Assembly: GCF_935825525.1 (NCBI RefSeq)
Contig: NZ_CAKXZT010000190.1
Span: 1 to 64,000, forward strand
Origin: Mesorhizobium escarrei
GTDB taxonomy: Bacteria; Pseudomonadota; Alphaproteobacteria; Rhizobiales; Rhizobiaceae
Direction of reading: 5' to 3'
Length of the DNA stretch: 64,000 nt
The translations under genes were made by a program, and so were the position numbers. Each line of letters opens with the position of its first letter. Position 1 is the stretch's first letter. This document shows, piece by piece, positions 39,847-49,970 of the stretch. Under the pieces are notes generated by a model that worked only from the letters and a program-made list of their open reading frames with translations, did not search any database and had not been told where the DNA came from.

Positions 39847-41465
39847 TCATGGGCCGCGAGCGCCTCTATCTCTTCGACACCACACTGCGCGATGGCCAGC
39901 AGACGCCGGGCATCGACTTTTCGGTCGAGGACAAGATCGCCATCGCCGGGCTGCTCGACGAGTTCGGCGTCGACTATATCGAAGGCGGCTATCCCGGTGC
40001 CAACCCAACCGACACGGCCTTCTTTGCCAAGCATCGCACGGCCAGCGCCAAATTCGTCGCCTTCGGCATGACCAAGCGGGCAGGGGCGTCGGCTTCGAAC
40101 GATCCAGGCCTTGCCGCATTGGTCCAGTCGAAGTCGGACGCCATCTGCTTTGTCGCCAAGAGCTGGGACTACCATGTCCGCGTCGCGCTGGGCTGCACCA
40201 ACGAGGAAAACCTCGAGGCGATCAAGGCGTCAGTCGAGGCGGCGGTTGCTGCCGGGAAGGAAGCGCTGGTCGACTGCGAGCATTTTTTCGACGGCTTCAA
40301 GGCCAATCCCGATTATGCGCTAGCGTGCGCCAGGGCCGCCTACGATGCCGGCGCGCGCTGGGTGGTGCTGTGCGACACCAATGGCGGCACGCAGCCGTCG
40401 GAAGTGCGCGCCATCGTCGAGAAGGTCATCGAGGCAGGCGTACCGGGCGACCATCTCGGCATCCATGCCCATGACGACACCGGCCAGGCGGTGGCGAATT
40501 CGCTGGCCGCCGTCGAGGCCGGCGTGCGCCAGATCCAAGGCACGCTGAACGGCATCGGCGAGCGCTGCGGCAACGCCAATCTGATCTCGATCGTGCCGAC
40601 GCTGGCGCTGAAGCCGGCCTTTTCCAACCGCTTCGAGACAGGCATTTCGGCCGACGCGTTGGCCGGCATATCGCGCCTGTCCCGCGCCTTCGACGAATTG
40701 CTGAACCGCGCGCCGGAAGCGCAGGCGCCCTATGTCGGCGCTTCCGCCTTCGCCACCAAGGCCGGCATCCATGCCTCGGCGCTGGCCAAGGAGCCCGCCA
40801 CCTACGAGCATGTGCCGCCGGAAGCGGTCGGCAACCGCCGCCGCGTCATGGTCTCGGACCAGGGCGGCAAGGCCAATTTCCTCGCCGAGTTGAAACGGCG
40901 CGGCGTGGATATGCCGAAAGACGACCACCGGCTCGACGCGCTGATATCAGTGGTCAAGGAGCGCGAGGCCGAGGGTTATGCCTATGAAGGCGCCGATGCC
41001 AGCTTCGAGCTGCTGGCGCGCAAGATGCTGCACGGCCTGCCGGAATTCTTCAGCGTCACCTCGTTCCGCTGCATGGTCGAGCGACGGTTCGACGCCAATG
41101 GCCAGCTGAAGACGGTCTCAGAGGCGATCGTCAAGGTGCTGGTCGATGGCGAGGAGAAGATGTCGGTGGCGGAAGGGCACGGCCCGGTCAACGCACTCGA
41201 TATCGCGCTGCGCAAGGACCTCGGAAAATTCCAGAACGAGATCGCTGACCTCGAGCTTGCCGACTTCAAGGTGCGTATCCTCAATGGCGGCACCGAGGCG
41301 ATCACGCGTGTGCTGATCGAATCGCACGATGCGACCGGCGCCCGCTGGTGGACGGTCGGCGTCTCAGAAAACATCATCGACGCTTCATTCCAGGCGCTGA
41401 TGGATTCGATCGTCTACAAGCTGATGAAGAACCGTGAGATGGCCGGGCTGGTCGCGGCGGAGTAG
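39843..41465 (+). CDS. cimA: (R)-citramalate synthase
   Basis: Condenses pyruvate and acetyl-CoA to citramalate, an entry to isoleucine that bypasses threonine. The 540-residue protein has the HMGL-like TIM barrel with LYLFDTTLRDGQQTPGIDFS, VDYIEGGYPGANPTD, VVLCDTNGGTQP, HAHDDTGQAVANSLAAVEAG and GTLNGIGERCGNANL. The C-terminal regulatory domain lies from about 400. This matches the CimA/TIGR00977 branch rather than LeuA. The start is ATG at 39843, or ATG at 39849. It overlaps pip by four bases. Confidence 0.92.
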   Translation: MIMGRERLYLFDTTLRDGQQTPGIDFSVEDKIAIAGLLDEFGVDYIEGGYPGANPTDTAFFAKHRTASAKFVAFGMTKRAGASASNDPGLAALVQSKSDAICFVAKSWDYHVRVALGCTNEENLEAIKASVEAAVAAGKEALVDCEHFFDGFKANPDYALACARAAYDAGARWVVLCDTNGGTQPSEVRAIVEKVIEAGVPGDHLGIHAHDDTGQAVANSLAAVEAGVRQIQGTLNGIGERCGNANLISIVPTLALKPAFSNRFETGISADALAGISRLSRAFDELLNRAPEAQAPYVGASAFATKAGIHASALAKEPATYEHVPPEAVGNRRRVMVSDQGGKANFLAELKRRGVDMPKDDHRLDALISVVKEREAEGYAYEGADASFELLARKMLHGLPEFFSVTSFRCMVERRFDANGQLKTVSEAIVKVLVDGEEKMSVAEGHGPVNALDIALRKDLGKFQNEIADLELADFKVRILNGGTEAITRVLIESHDATGARWWTVGVSENIIDASFQALMDSIVYKLMKNREMAGLVAAE

Positions 41466-41548
41466 GATTGAACCATCAGCGAAAGTCCATTGATCCATCA
41501 GAACTTTGCGATGGTCTTGGCCCGGCGGCTGGCGCATAGCGTTGGGCC

Positions 41549-42478
41549 ATGGCCACGCAAGCAATTCAGCTCGAAGCAGACTCAAAGGCCCGGCGTGGAT
41601 TCCTGCTGGCGCTGGGCGCCTATCTCCTGTGGGGATTGCTGCCCTTCTATATGAAGGCGGTCGCACATCTGCCACTGGCCGAAGTCATCGCGCACCGCAT
41701 CGTCTGGTCGGTGCCGATCGCGGCGGCCGTATTGATTTGGGCCGGCCGCACGGCGGATTTCAAAGCGGCGTTGCGTTCGCCGCGCATCATTTCCATGGCG
41801 GCGCTGACGGCGGCGCTGATTTCGGTCAACTGGGGCATCTATGTCTGGGCCATCGCGGTCGACCGTACCATCGAGACCGCGCTTGGCTACTACATCAACC
41901 CGCTTGTCAGCGTCGTTGTCGGCGCGCTGCTGCTCAGCGAACGGCTCGACCGGCTGCAAATCGCGGCGGTGGTGCTGGCGGCCATCGCGGTCGCGGTGCT
42001 GACGATCGACGCCGGCAAGCTGCCGTGGGTGTCGCTGGTGCTGGCGTTTTCCTTCGCCGCCTACGCCTTCTTCCGCAAGACGCTGCCGATCGGCCCGAGC
42101 CAGGGTTTTTTGCTTGAAGTGCTTTTGCTGTCGGTGCCGGCGCTCGGCTACATCATCTTCCTCGTCGTCACCGGGCAGGACCATTTCGTTTCCAGTTCCC
42201 TGAATGATACCGCACTGCTGATCGGCTGCGGCCCGGTCACCGCCATACCGCTGCTGCTGTTTGGCTTCGGGGCCAAGCTGCTGCGTCTCTCCACCATCGG
42301 CATCATGCAGTATATCGCGCCGACCATTGTGTTCCTGATCGCCGTGCTGATTTTCGGCGAACCCTTCGGCAGCACCCAGGCCATCGCCTTCGGCTTGATC
42401 TGGGCGGCGCTGGCGATCTATTCCTGGTCGATGTTCCGCGGCCGCGAGATCCGGCCGGCCCCAACGGCAGCGCGGTAA
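41549..42478 (+). CDS. rarD: RarD-like EamA-family transporter
   Basis: A 309-residue drug/metabolite transporter with ten predicted membrane segments in two EamA repeats. Family signatures include RRGFLLALGAYLLWGLLPFY, ISVNWGIYVWAIAVDRTIET, ALGYYINPLVSVVVGALLLS and IGIMQYIAPTIVFLIAVLIF. The product resembles RarD, named for chloramphenicol sensitivity; the true substrate is not known. The start codon is 83 bases after cimA, so it may belong to the same transcript. Confidence 0.9.
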   Translation: MATQAIQLEADSKARRGFLLALGAYLLWGLLPFYMKAVAHLPLAEVIAHRIVWSVPIAAAVLIWAGRTADFKAALRSPRIISMAALTAALISVNWGIYVWAIAVDRTIETALGYYINPLVSVVVGALLLSERLDRLQIAAVVLAAIAVAVLTIDAGKLPWVSLVLAFSFAAYAFFRKTLPIGPSQGFLLEVLLLSVPALGYIIFLVVTGQDHFVSSSLNDTALLIGCGPVTAIPLLLFGFGAKLLRLSTIGIMQYIAPTIVFLIAVLIFGEPFGSTQAIAFGLIWAALAIYSWSMFRGREIRPAPTAAR

Positions 42479-42494
42479 AGGCAAGGGGTTTCCA

Positions 42495-43181
42495 ATGTAT
42501 GTCCTGCATATCGCCAACAAGAACTATTCCTCGTGGTCGCTGCGGCCATGGGTGCTGGTGCGAGAGCTGGGCATTCCATTCGAGGAGCGGCTGACGCCGT
42601 TCCCGACCGGATCGAGTTGGAGCCTCTACCGGCCGTTCTCGCCCAGCGGCCGCGTACCGTGCCTGATTGACGACGGCTGGGCAGTTTGGGATTCGCTCGC
42701 CATTACCGAATATATGGCTGAGCGCCACCCTGGCGTCTGGCCTGCCGACGCGAAGGCGCGAGCCTGGGCACGGTCGGCAGCGGCCGAAATGCATTCGAGC
42801 TTCACCGCCTTGCGCGGCTCCTGTCCGATGAACTGCGGTGTCCGCGTCGCGCCGGCGCCGATGTCGGATGCGCTGAAGCACGACCTCTTTCGTCTCGGCG
42901 ATCTCTGGGACGATGGGCTGCGCCGCTTTGGCGGACCGTTCCTGGCTGGCGATCGCTTCACCGCTGTGGATGCCTTCTTTGCCCCGGTGGCGTTTAGGGT
43001 TCAGTCCTACGGGCTGTCCTTCGAGGGCGCAGCTGCCAGCTATCCGGCGCGATTGCTGGCTCTGCCGGCGATGCGCGAATGGTACGCGGCAGCCCTTGCA
43101 GAGGTGTGGCGCGAGCCGAACCACGAAGCGGAGGTGCGCGCTGCCGGCACTGTCATCGAGGATTTTCGCGCAACCTTGTAA
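42495..43181 (+). CDS. Glutathione S-transferase family protein
   Basis: A 228-residue GST-fold protein. The thioredoxin-like N-terminal domain has ANKNYSSWSLRPWVLVRELG with Ser in the catalytic position, SGRVPCLIDDG and VWDSLAITEYMAE (the glutathione-binding Ser). The C-terminal all-helical domain contains GPFLAGDRFTAVDAFFAPVA. It is similar to the YfcF/YliJ-type groups. It lies 16 bases after rarD, so the genes are probably cotranscribed, and is convergent with the CorA-like gene. Confidence 0.9.
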   Translation: MYVLHIANKNYSSWSLRPWVLVRELGIPFEERLTPFPTGSSWSLYRPFSPSGRVPCLIDDGWAVWDSLAITEYMAERHPGVWPADAKARAWARSAAAEMHSSFTALRGSCPMNCGVRVAPAPMSDALKHDLFRLGDLWDDGLRRFGGPFLAGDRFTAVDAFFAPVAFRVQSYGLSFEGAAASYPARLLALPAMREWYAAALAEVWREPNHEAEVRAAGTVIEDFRATL

Positions 43182-43189
43182 CGGTGCCG

Positions 43190-44191
43190 CTACATCCCGC
43201 GCCCCAGCCGCCTGACGAACAGATAGACGACCACCGCGACCGCGAGCGATATCGCCGACGCCACCCAAAAGCCCACCGGCGTATCGACCAGCGGCAGCCC
43301 GCCGACATTCATGCCGAACAGGCCTGAGATGATCGTCATTGGCAACAGCACCGCGGTCATCACCGACAGCATGTAAAGCAACTGGTTCGACTGCGTCGTC
43401 AGCTTGGCCATCAGCTCGTCCTGCAAGAGCCGGGCGCGCGCCTGCAATTGCTCGCCGTCATGATGCAACGTATGGGCGCGGTGCGAAAGCCGTGCCGCCA
43501 TGTCGTTGATCGCGTCCGGCAGGTCATTGCGATGCGAATGGTCGAGATGGCGGAACAGGCTGGTCAGCGTCGCCATCTGCCGATGGATCACCACCAGTTG
43601 CCGGCGCGCATCGACCAGCGCCTGCCGCTCATTGTGCCATGCATCGCAGACGATGCGGTCCTCGATGCCATCGAGCGTGTCGCCAAGGCCAGCGAGTTCC
43701 GTCGTCATGCCGTCGAGCGACTGGCCCATGACAGCCTCGATCAGTTCGGCCGGAGAGCGGAACTTTCGCGATCCGTTGTCGATCGCCTTGCGGATCTTGT
43801 CGACCGATTGCAGCGGTTGCTTGCGGCCGCCGATCAGCATCGTGTCGTTGAAGGCGAAGCGGAAATGGCCAAGCCCGCGCGCCTCCGCCGAATAGTCGTG
43901 GCGCAGGTCCGGCAAATCGCCGTACAGCCAGTCGGCCTCGAGGTCGATATGGCAGCCATGGCCGGCCGACAAGAAGGCATCGCGCACCGGCGGCGGCAAA
44001 GCCGGCTCGGTGGCGATCTCGTGGCGGGCGCGCATGTCGGAAAGCTGGTAGCTGCGCCATGTCCAGTGTGTGGCGGCCGGGTCTTTGGTCCGCACGCCTT
44101 CGGCGGTGAAGTGATAGACGAAGAACAGCCCGTGCTCGTCCGGCAGGTAAGGCGACAGATCGCTGCCGTTTGGATTGAGAGGGATGTTCAT
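43190..44191 (-). CDS. CorA-family metal transporter, ZntB-like
   Basis: A 333-residue protein of the 2-TM-GxN family. A large cytoplasmic funnel domain (about 1-260) ends in helices such as QARARLLQDELMAKLTTQSN. TM1 (LLYMLSVMTAVLLPMTIISG) leads into the pore motif FGMNVGGLP, and TM2 (FWVASAISLAVAVVVYLFVR) ends with a basic tail RRLGRGM. The arrangement and ZntB-like loop suggest zinc or magnesium flux. The start at 44191 has upstream GGA-rich sequence; the longer frame is rejected because the repeat element lies there. Confidence 0.9.
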   Translation of the reverse strand: MNIPLNPNGSDLSPYLPDEHGLFFVYHFTAEGVRTKDPAATHWTWRSYQLSDMRARHEIATEPALPPPVRDAFLSAGHGCHIDLEADWLYGDLPDLRHDYSAEARGLGHFRFAFNDTMLIGGRKQPLQSVDKIRKAIDNGSRKFRSPAELIEAVMGQSLDGMTTELAGLGDTLDGIEDRIVCDAWHNERQALVDARRQLVVIHRQMATLTSLFRHLDHSHRNDLPDAINDMAARLSHRAHTLHHDGEQLQARARLLQDELMAKLTTQSNQLLYMLSVMTAVLLPMTIISGLFGMNVGGLPLVDTPVGFWVASAISLAVAVVVYLFVRRLGRGM

Positions 44192-44218
44192 GATCGCGTC
44201 GCCAGTCTCTCGAATACG

Positions 44219-44320
44219 CCGGCAGTAGGGCAGGAGGCAGTAGGGCCTCATGAGCGCGGCATGGATAGTACCTTATCAGCGCGGCATTCACTACTGCCCT
44301 ACTCCCCTACTGCCTACTCC
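44219..44320. repeat. Inverted, CTACTGCC-rich repeat region
   Basis: The left arm (GGCAGTAGGGCAGGAGGCAG, from 44221) and the right arm (CTACTGCCCTACTCCCCTAC, from 44291) are approximate reverse complements. AGCGCGGCAT occurs inside at both 44253 and 44278. Together they form a long imperfect hairpin between the CorA-like and LOG genes. This is a repeat of the slippage-prone type also seen at 13924-14033. Confidence 0.7.
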
Positions 44321-44932
44321 CTAAAGCTTGTCGATTACCGACTGCACACCCTCGGTCGGTGCGTCGACCGACGATCCCGCGACCATGATGGCAGCGACGA
44401 TCGCTTCCGGATCGTCGACCACCAGCGGCCTGACCCGCTGCGCGGTGTGGATGAAGCCTTCGGCCATCATGTGGTCAAGCAGCGCCAGCATCGGGTCCCA
44501 GAATCCTCCAATGTTGCCGAAGACGATCGGCTTGCGATGATGGCCGAGCTGGCCCCAGGTCATGATCTCGATGATTTCCTCGACCGTGCCGATGCCGCCC
44601 GGCAGCGCCACAAACGCGTCGGATTTCTCGAACATCGTATGTTTGCGCTCGTGCATGTTTTCGGTGATGACGAGCTCGTCAAGCCGGTCAAGCGCGGTTT
44701 CGGTGGCCTCCCTGTTGATCAGGAAGCGCGGAATGATCCCCGTCACCTTGCCGCCGGCCCGCATTGCGCCTTCGGCAACGGCTCCCATGATGCCCCTGGT
44801 GCCGCCGCCATAGATCAGACGCAGGCCGGACTTGGCGATCGAACGCCCAAGCAGGTGTCCGGCCTTGGCATAGGTTACATCGCGGCCCGGAGACGAGCCG
44901 CAATAGACGCAGATGGATCGAATCGTGTTCAT
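44321..44932 (-). CDS. LOG-family cytokinin-activating protein
   Basis: A 203-residue Rossmann-fold protein of the LOG family; members cleave cytokinin nucleoside monophosphates to free cytokinin plus ribose 5-phosphate. It has SICVYCGSSPG at the N-terminus, LRLIYGGGTRGIMGAVAEGA, MHERKHTMFEKSDAFVALPG and the diagnostic PGGIGTVEEIIEIMTW. The ATG at 44932 is chosen over upstream codons in a low-complexity leader. A plant-hormone link is interesting for a rhizobium, but most bacteria have such genes and the activity is inferred. Confidence 0.9.
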   Translation of the reverse strand: MNTIRSICVYCGSSPGRDVTYAKAGHLLGRSIAKSGLRLIYGGGTRGIMGAVAEGAMRAGGKVTGIIPRFLINREATETALDRLDELVITENMHERKHTMFEKSDAFVALPGGIGTVEEIIEIMTWGQLGHHRKPIVFGNIGGFWDPMLALLDHMMAEGFIHTAQRVRPLVVDDPEAIVAAIMVAGSSVDAPTEGVQSVIDKL

Positions 44933-45077
44933 GAGATGATTGGTGATTGGGTCTTTATTCGCGGTCAAGCCCGGACGGGGTTTTTCTTGTCGGCCCACTT
45001 TTCTCGTCGATCCCTTTTTCTTGTCGGCTTGGGCAAAACAGGCTAGACCGGCATTAGGTGGCTAAGGGCAGGGAAAT

Positions 45078-46472
45078 ATGACAATTAATCCAGTAAAGGC
45101 GCTTTTGTTCGCCGTCGGCGGCTCCATCGCCGCGGCGGGGACCGCCTATGTGTCGGGCGCGCTCGACCCGTATCGCAATCGTGCGCCGCCGGCGGAAGTG
45201 GCATCGCTGACGCCGCCGGTGGAGAAGCCGGCCGAGCCGGCGACCGATGCACCGCCTCGGTCGGCGCCGGCCACAGCCGCGATGGCACCAGCAGCGCCGG
45301 CCACGGCCGATGCGATCGCGCCGACCTTCGATGTCGTTAGGGTCGAAATCAAGGGCTCTATCGTCGTCGCCGGCAATGCCGCACCCAACGCCAAGGTCGA
45401 GATTCTCAACGGTTCGACAGTTCTCGGCTCGACGGTCGCCGGTGCCGATGGCGCTTTTGCCATCGTCCTCGACGATCCGCTGAAACCCGGCGATTACACG
45501 ATCGCGCTGCGCTCGATGACCGGCAATGTCGTGACCCCCTCGGCGCAGACGGCTATCGTCTCGATTCCCAAGAGTCCTGCTGGCCAGGTGCTGGCGATGA
45601 TCGAGGAGCCGGGCAAGGCCTCCGAATTGCTCACCGTTCCTACACCCGAGACAAAGCCTGAATCGCCGCCTGCCGGCGCCCCGGCTGCCGAGGACTCCGC
45701 TGCCGGGGACCCCGCTGCCGCAGCGCCAGCCCCAGCCGCATCGGCTGCCACGGCGCCGGCCACTGCCGAAGCCGCGCCCGCTCCGGGCGGGCCGGCCGCA
45801 CCGGCGACACCAGCTGCAGGGCCAAAGCTCGTCGTCGAAGCGATCGAGATCGACGGCAACAAGATCTTCGTCGCCGGGCTCGCCGACCCCGGCCGCAAGG
45901 TGCGCGCCTATGCCAACGATATCTTGCTCGGCGACGCTAAGACTTCGCCCGATGGCCATTTCCTGGTCGAGGCGACGCGCAACATTCCGGTCGGCACCTA
46001 CACGATCCACGTCGATGCGCTCGACGCCGACGGGATCAAGGTGGTGGCCCGTGCCGCCGTGCCGTTCGAGCGCGAGCCGGGCGAGTCGATCGCCGCCGTG
46101 GCGCCTGCCGAGGCAAAGCCGGCCGCGCCGGCAACCACGCCTGCGGCACCCGCGGCCGAGGCGCCAGCCGATGTGGCGGCTGCGACGCCCCCGGCTGAAG
46201 TGCCCGAGACCGCGGCGCCGAAGCTCGAACACGCCGACAGCGCCGTTATCATTCGCCGCCACGATACGTTGTGGCGGATTTCGCGGCGCGTCTACGGCCA
46301 AGGCGTTCGCTACTCGACCATCTACCTCGCCAACCAGGATCAGATCAGGAACCCCGACCGCATCTGGCCGGGGCAGGTGTTCAAAGTCCCCGGAAAATCG
46401 CAGGAAGGCGAAGCCGCCAACCTCAAGGCGATGGGTGACCAGATGACGACGACCCCTACAAAGGCCAACTAG
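45078..46472 (+). CDS. LysM-domain envelope protein with Ala/Pro-rich linkers
   Basis: A 464-residue exported protein. An N-terminal hydrophobic segment (about 6-28, VKALLFAVGGSIAAAGTAYV) may be a signal anchor. Ala/Pro-rich stretches (about 37-78, 193-250 and 340-380) link two Ig-like or Big domains (VRVEIKGSIVVAGNAAPNAK near 85 and LVVEAIEIDGNKIFVAGLAD near 255). The C-terminus has a LysM motif (RRHDTLWRISRRVYGQGVRY, then TIYLANQDQIRNPDRIWPGQ) that should bind peptidoglycan. GGGCAGGGAAAT precedes the ATG. LysM plus repeated linker domains are common in rhizobial cell-envelope proteins. Confidence 0.88.
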   Translation: MTINPVKALLFAVGGSIAAAGTAYVSGALDPYRNRAPPAEVASLTPPVEKPAEPATDAPPRSAPATAAMAPAAPATADAIAPTFDVVRVEIKGSIVVAGNAAPNAKVEILNGSTVLGSTVAGADGAFAIVLDDPLKPGDYTIALRSMTGNVVTPSAQTAIVSIPKSPAGQVLAMIEEPGKASELLTVPTPETKPESPPAGAPAAEDSAAGDPAAAAPAPAASAATAPATAEAAPAPGGPAAPATPAAGPKLVVEAIEIDGNKIFVAGLADPGRKVRAYANDILLGDAKTSPDGHFLVEATRNIPVGTYTIHVDALDADGIKVVARAAVPFEREPGESIAAVAPAEAKPAAPATTPAAPAAEAPADVAAATPPAEVPETAAPKLEHADSAVIIRRHDTLWRISRRVYGQGVRYSTIYLANQDQIRNPDRIWPGQVFKVPGKSQEGEAANLKAMGDQMTTTPTKAN

Positions 46473-46512
46473 AAATCCTTTTCTTCTCTGGCGGGCTCTT
46501 GCAGAAAGTTCA

Positions 46513-46541
46513 TTCATCGTCTATCGCCGATAGACGATGAA
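46513..46541. promoter_or_regulatory. Large perfect palindrome across the arsR start codon
   Basis: Two perfect 14-base arms, TTCATCGTCTATCG (46513-46526) and CGATAGACGATGAA (46528-46541), are separated by a single base. The ATG (46537-46539) lies in the right arm. There is no ribosome binding site in the usual place, which fits a leaderless or tightly repressed transcript. ArsR/SmtB repressors bind such dyads to block their own transcription. Confidence 0.8.
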
Positions 46542-46863
46542 CGCTCCCTTGATCGAGAAGACCTGCGGCTTCGCCGACAGCCAGACCGTCGCCGCGAAGC
46601 TCGCCGCGCTTTCGCATCCGACCCGGATCGAAATTCTCCGGCACCTTTCGGCCAGCCGCTCCTGCTGCTGCCGCGAGGTCGTCGACCATCTCGACCTGGC
46701 GCAGTCCACCGTTTCGCAGCACCTAAAGATATTGGTCGATGCCGGGCTCGTCCGCTACGAGCCGGATCGGCAACGCTCGCGCTATGAAGTCGACAGCGAT
46801 GCGCTCGAAGATGTTTCCGCATCGCTGGCCGCACTGGTCAATTCGTGCTGCTCCGGCCGCTAG
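46537..46863 (+). CDS. ArsR/SmtB-family metal-responsive repressor
   Basis: A 108-residue winged-helix repressor: KLAALSHPTRIEILRHLSAS (20-40), the DNA-recognition helix DLAQSTVSQHLKILVDAGLV (53-72), and a beta wing YEPDRQRSRYEV. The metal-sensing site likely involves C10, the unusual triple cysteine C43-C45 in RSCCCREVV (the usual ELCVCDL position) and the C104-C105 end, which suits a thiophilic ion such as Zn, Cd, As or Hg. The palindrome on its start codon implies strong autorepression. The Atm1-type exporter gene lies 99 bases downstream, with a hairpin repeat between them. Confidence 0.92.
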   Translation: MNAPLIEKTCGFADSQTVAAKLAALSHPTRIEILRHLSASRSCCCREVVDHLDLAQSTVSQHLKILVDAGLVRYEPDRQRSRYEVDSDALEDVSASLAALVNSCCSGR

Positions 46864-46932
46864 ACCATCATCCCGAACCGAAGGACCGCGTCTGCGAAAA
46901 GTGGAAGCCGGTTTTCGGAAAAGATCATGGTC
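46863..46932. repeat. Hairpin repeat, family C with an insert
   Basis: GACCAT-CATCCCGAA at the left pairs with GATCATGGTC at the right. The interior CGAAAAGTGGAAGCCGG / TTTTCGGAAAAGATC matches the core at 20313-20361. An extra 19 bases or so (around 46878-46896) expand the loop. It lies between the ArsR and Atm1 genes and may decouple their expression. Confidence 0.75.
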
Positions 46933-46962
46933 AAGCAATAAGAAATACGAAAAGGCGATAAA

Positions 46963-48849
<1,887 letters not shown>

Positions 48850-48852
48850 CCC

Positions 48853-49725
48853 TTACGGCCAGCCAGCGCCCGGCGCGGAAGCCTCGATGCTGAGCACCTG
48901 GCCGGTGCGCGCATCGCTGATCATGTGCTCGAAGCCGCGCCATTCGGCGGCGACGATGAACAGCGTCTTGCCGTCGGCGCCGCCGAGCATGCAGGCAAAG
49001 CAGCCGCGATCGGCATCGACGCTGTCGAGCATCGCCCCGCCCTCGCGTACCCGCACGCAGTGCCGGTTGGGGACGTCGGCATACCAGATGGCGCCTTCGG
49101 CATCGAGGCAGATGCCGTCGGGAAAGCCGTTGCCGAGGTCGGCCCATCGCCGCCGGTTGGCAAGGCCGCCATCGGCGGCGATGTCGAAGGCGGTCAGCCT
49201 GTTGGCGTGGGATTCGGCGACGATCAACGTCTTGTTGTCAGGCGACACCGCCATCCCATTGGCGAAGGCGATCTTGTCCGCCACCTGCCGCACCGACCCG
49301 TCCGGTGCAATCAGCACGATGGTGCCGGGGCCGAAATGCTGGCCGGGAACCGGCGCTGGCCCACCGCCATTGACGTAGACGTTGCCGCGCCCGTCGACGA
49401 CGATCTCGTTCCAGGCATTCCCTGAGAGGTGTCGCAGATCGGCGTGGGTGACCAGCGTCCCGTCTGCTTCCTGCCGCAGCACCAATCCCTCACGCCCGCA
49501 GACGACGACCAGGCGACCGTCCGGCAGCCAGTCGACCGAATAGGGCAGGGTGGCCGGCACGGTGAGCATGACCTCACTGTTGCCGTCGGCATCGACGGCG
49601 ATGATCTGGCCGGTTCCCCAGTTGCAGAACCAAAGCCTGCCATCATGCCACCGCGGCGATTCGCCGAACGCCAGACCGTTCATCACGACCCGCGCTTCCT
49701 TTGCTGCTGATTTCTGTGACAGCAT
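48853..49725 (-). CDS. SMP-30/gluconolactonase-family beta-propeller protein
   Basis: A 290-residue six-bladed propeller. The catalytic metal site of gluconolactonase-type enzymes is suggested by FGESPRWHDGRLWFCNWGTG (E near residue 23), WNEIVVDGRGNVYVNGGG, NGMAVSPDNKTLIVAESHAN and FPDGICLDAEGAIWYADVPN. The ATG at 49725 has GGAGG upstream; a longer frame to 49902 adds an unsupported leader. It may hydrolyse sugar lactones, but the substrate is uncertain. Convergent with the exporter gene; divergent from psd. Confidence 0.88.
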   Translation of the reverse strand: MLSQKSAAKEARVVMNGLAFGESPRWHDGRLWFCNWGTGQIIAVDADGNSEVMLTVPATLPYSVDWLPDGRLVVVCGREGLVLRQEADGTLVTHADLRHLSGNAWNEIVVDGRGNVYVNGGGPAPVPGQHFGPGTIVLIAPDGSVRQVADKIAFANGMAVSPDNKTLIVAESHANRLTAFDIAADGGLANRRRWADLGNGFPDGICLDAEGAIWYADVPNRHCVRVREGGAMLDSVDADRGCFACMLGGADGKTLFIVAAEWRGFEHMISDARTGQVLSIEASAPGAGWP

Positions 49726-49970
49726 TTGTTGCCTCCAGCTTTCGTTCGGCGGGCGCTTTGACAAGGCCCGCATCTCCAAGGACGCATGAGACCGGCTCGC
49801 CCCGACAACTGTCATGCTTTTTTGGACAGGCTCATTGGACCCCTTCCAACGCCCGCGATCGGCTAATGCGGACGAGAACGCCCCGATCCGGCGTTCCCTC
49901 AATGTCGCGTTGCGGCCACAGGGTGTTTCCGCTATTGAGGCCGGACCTGAAACTAGGCTGTTTCCATTCC

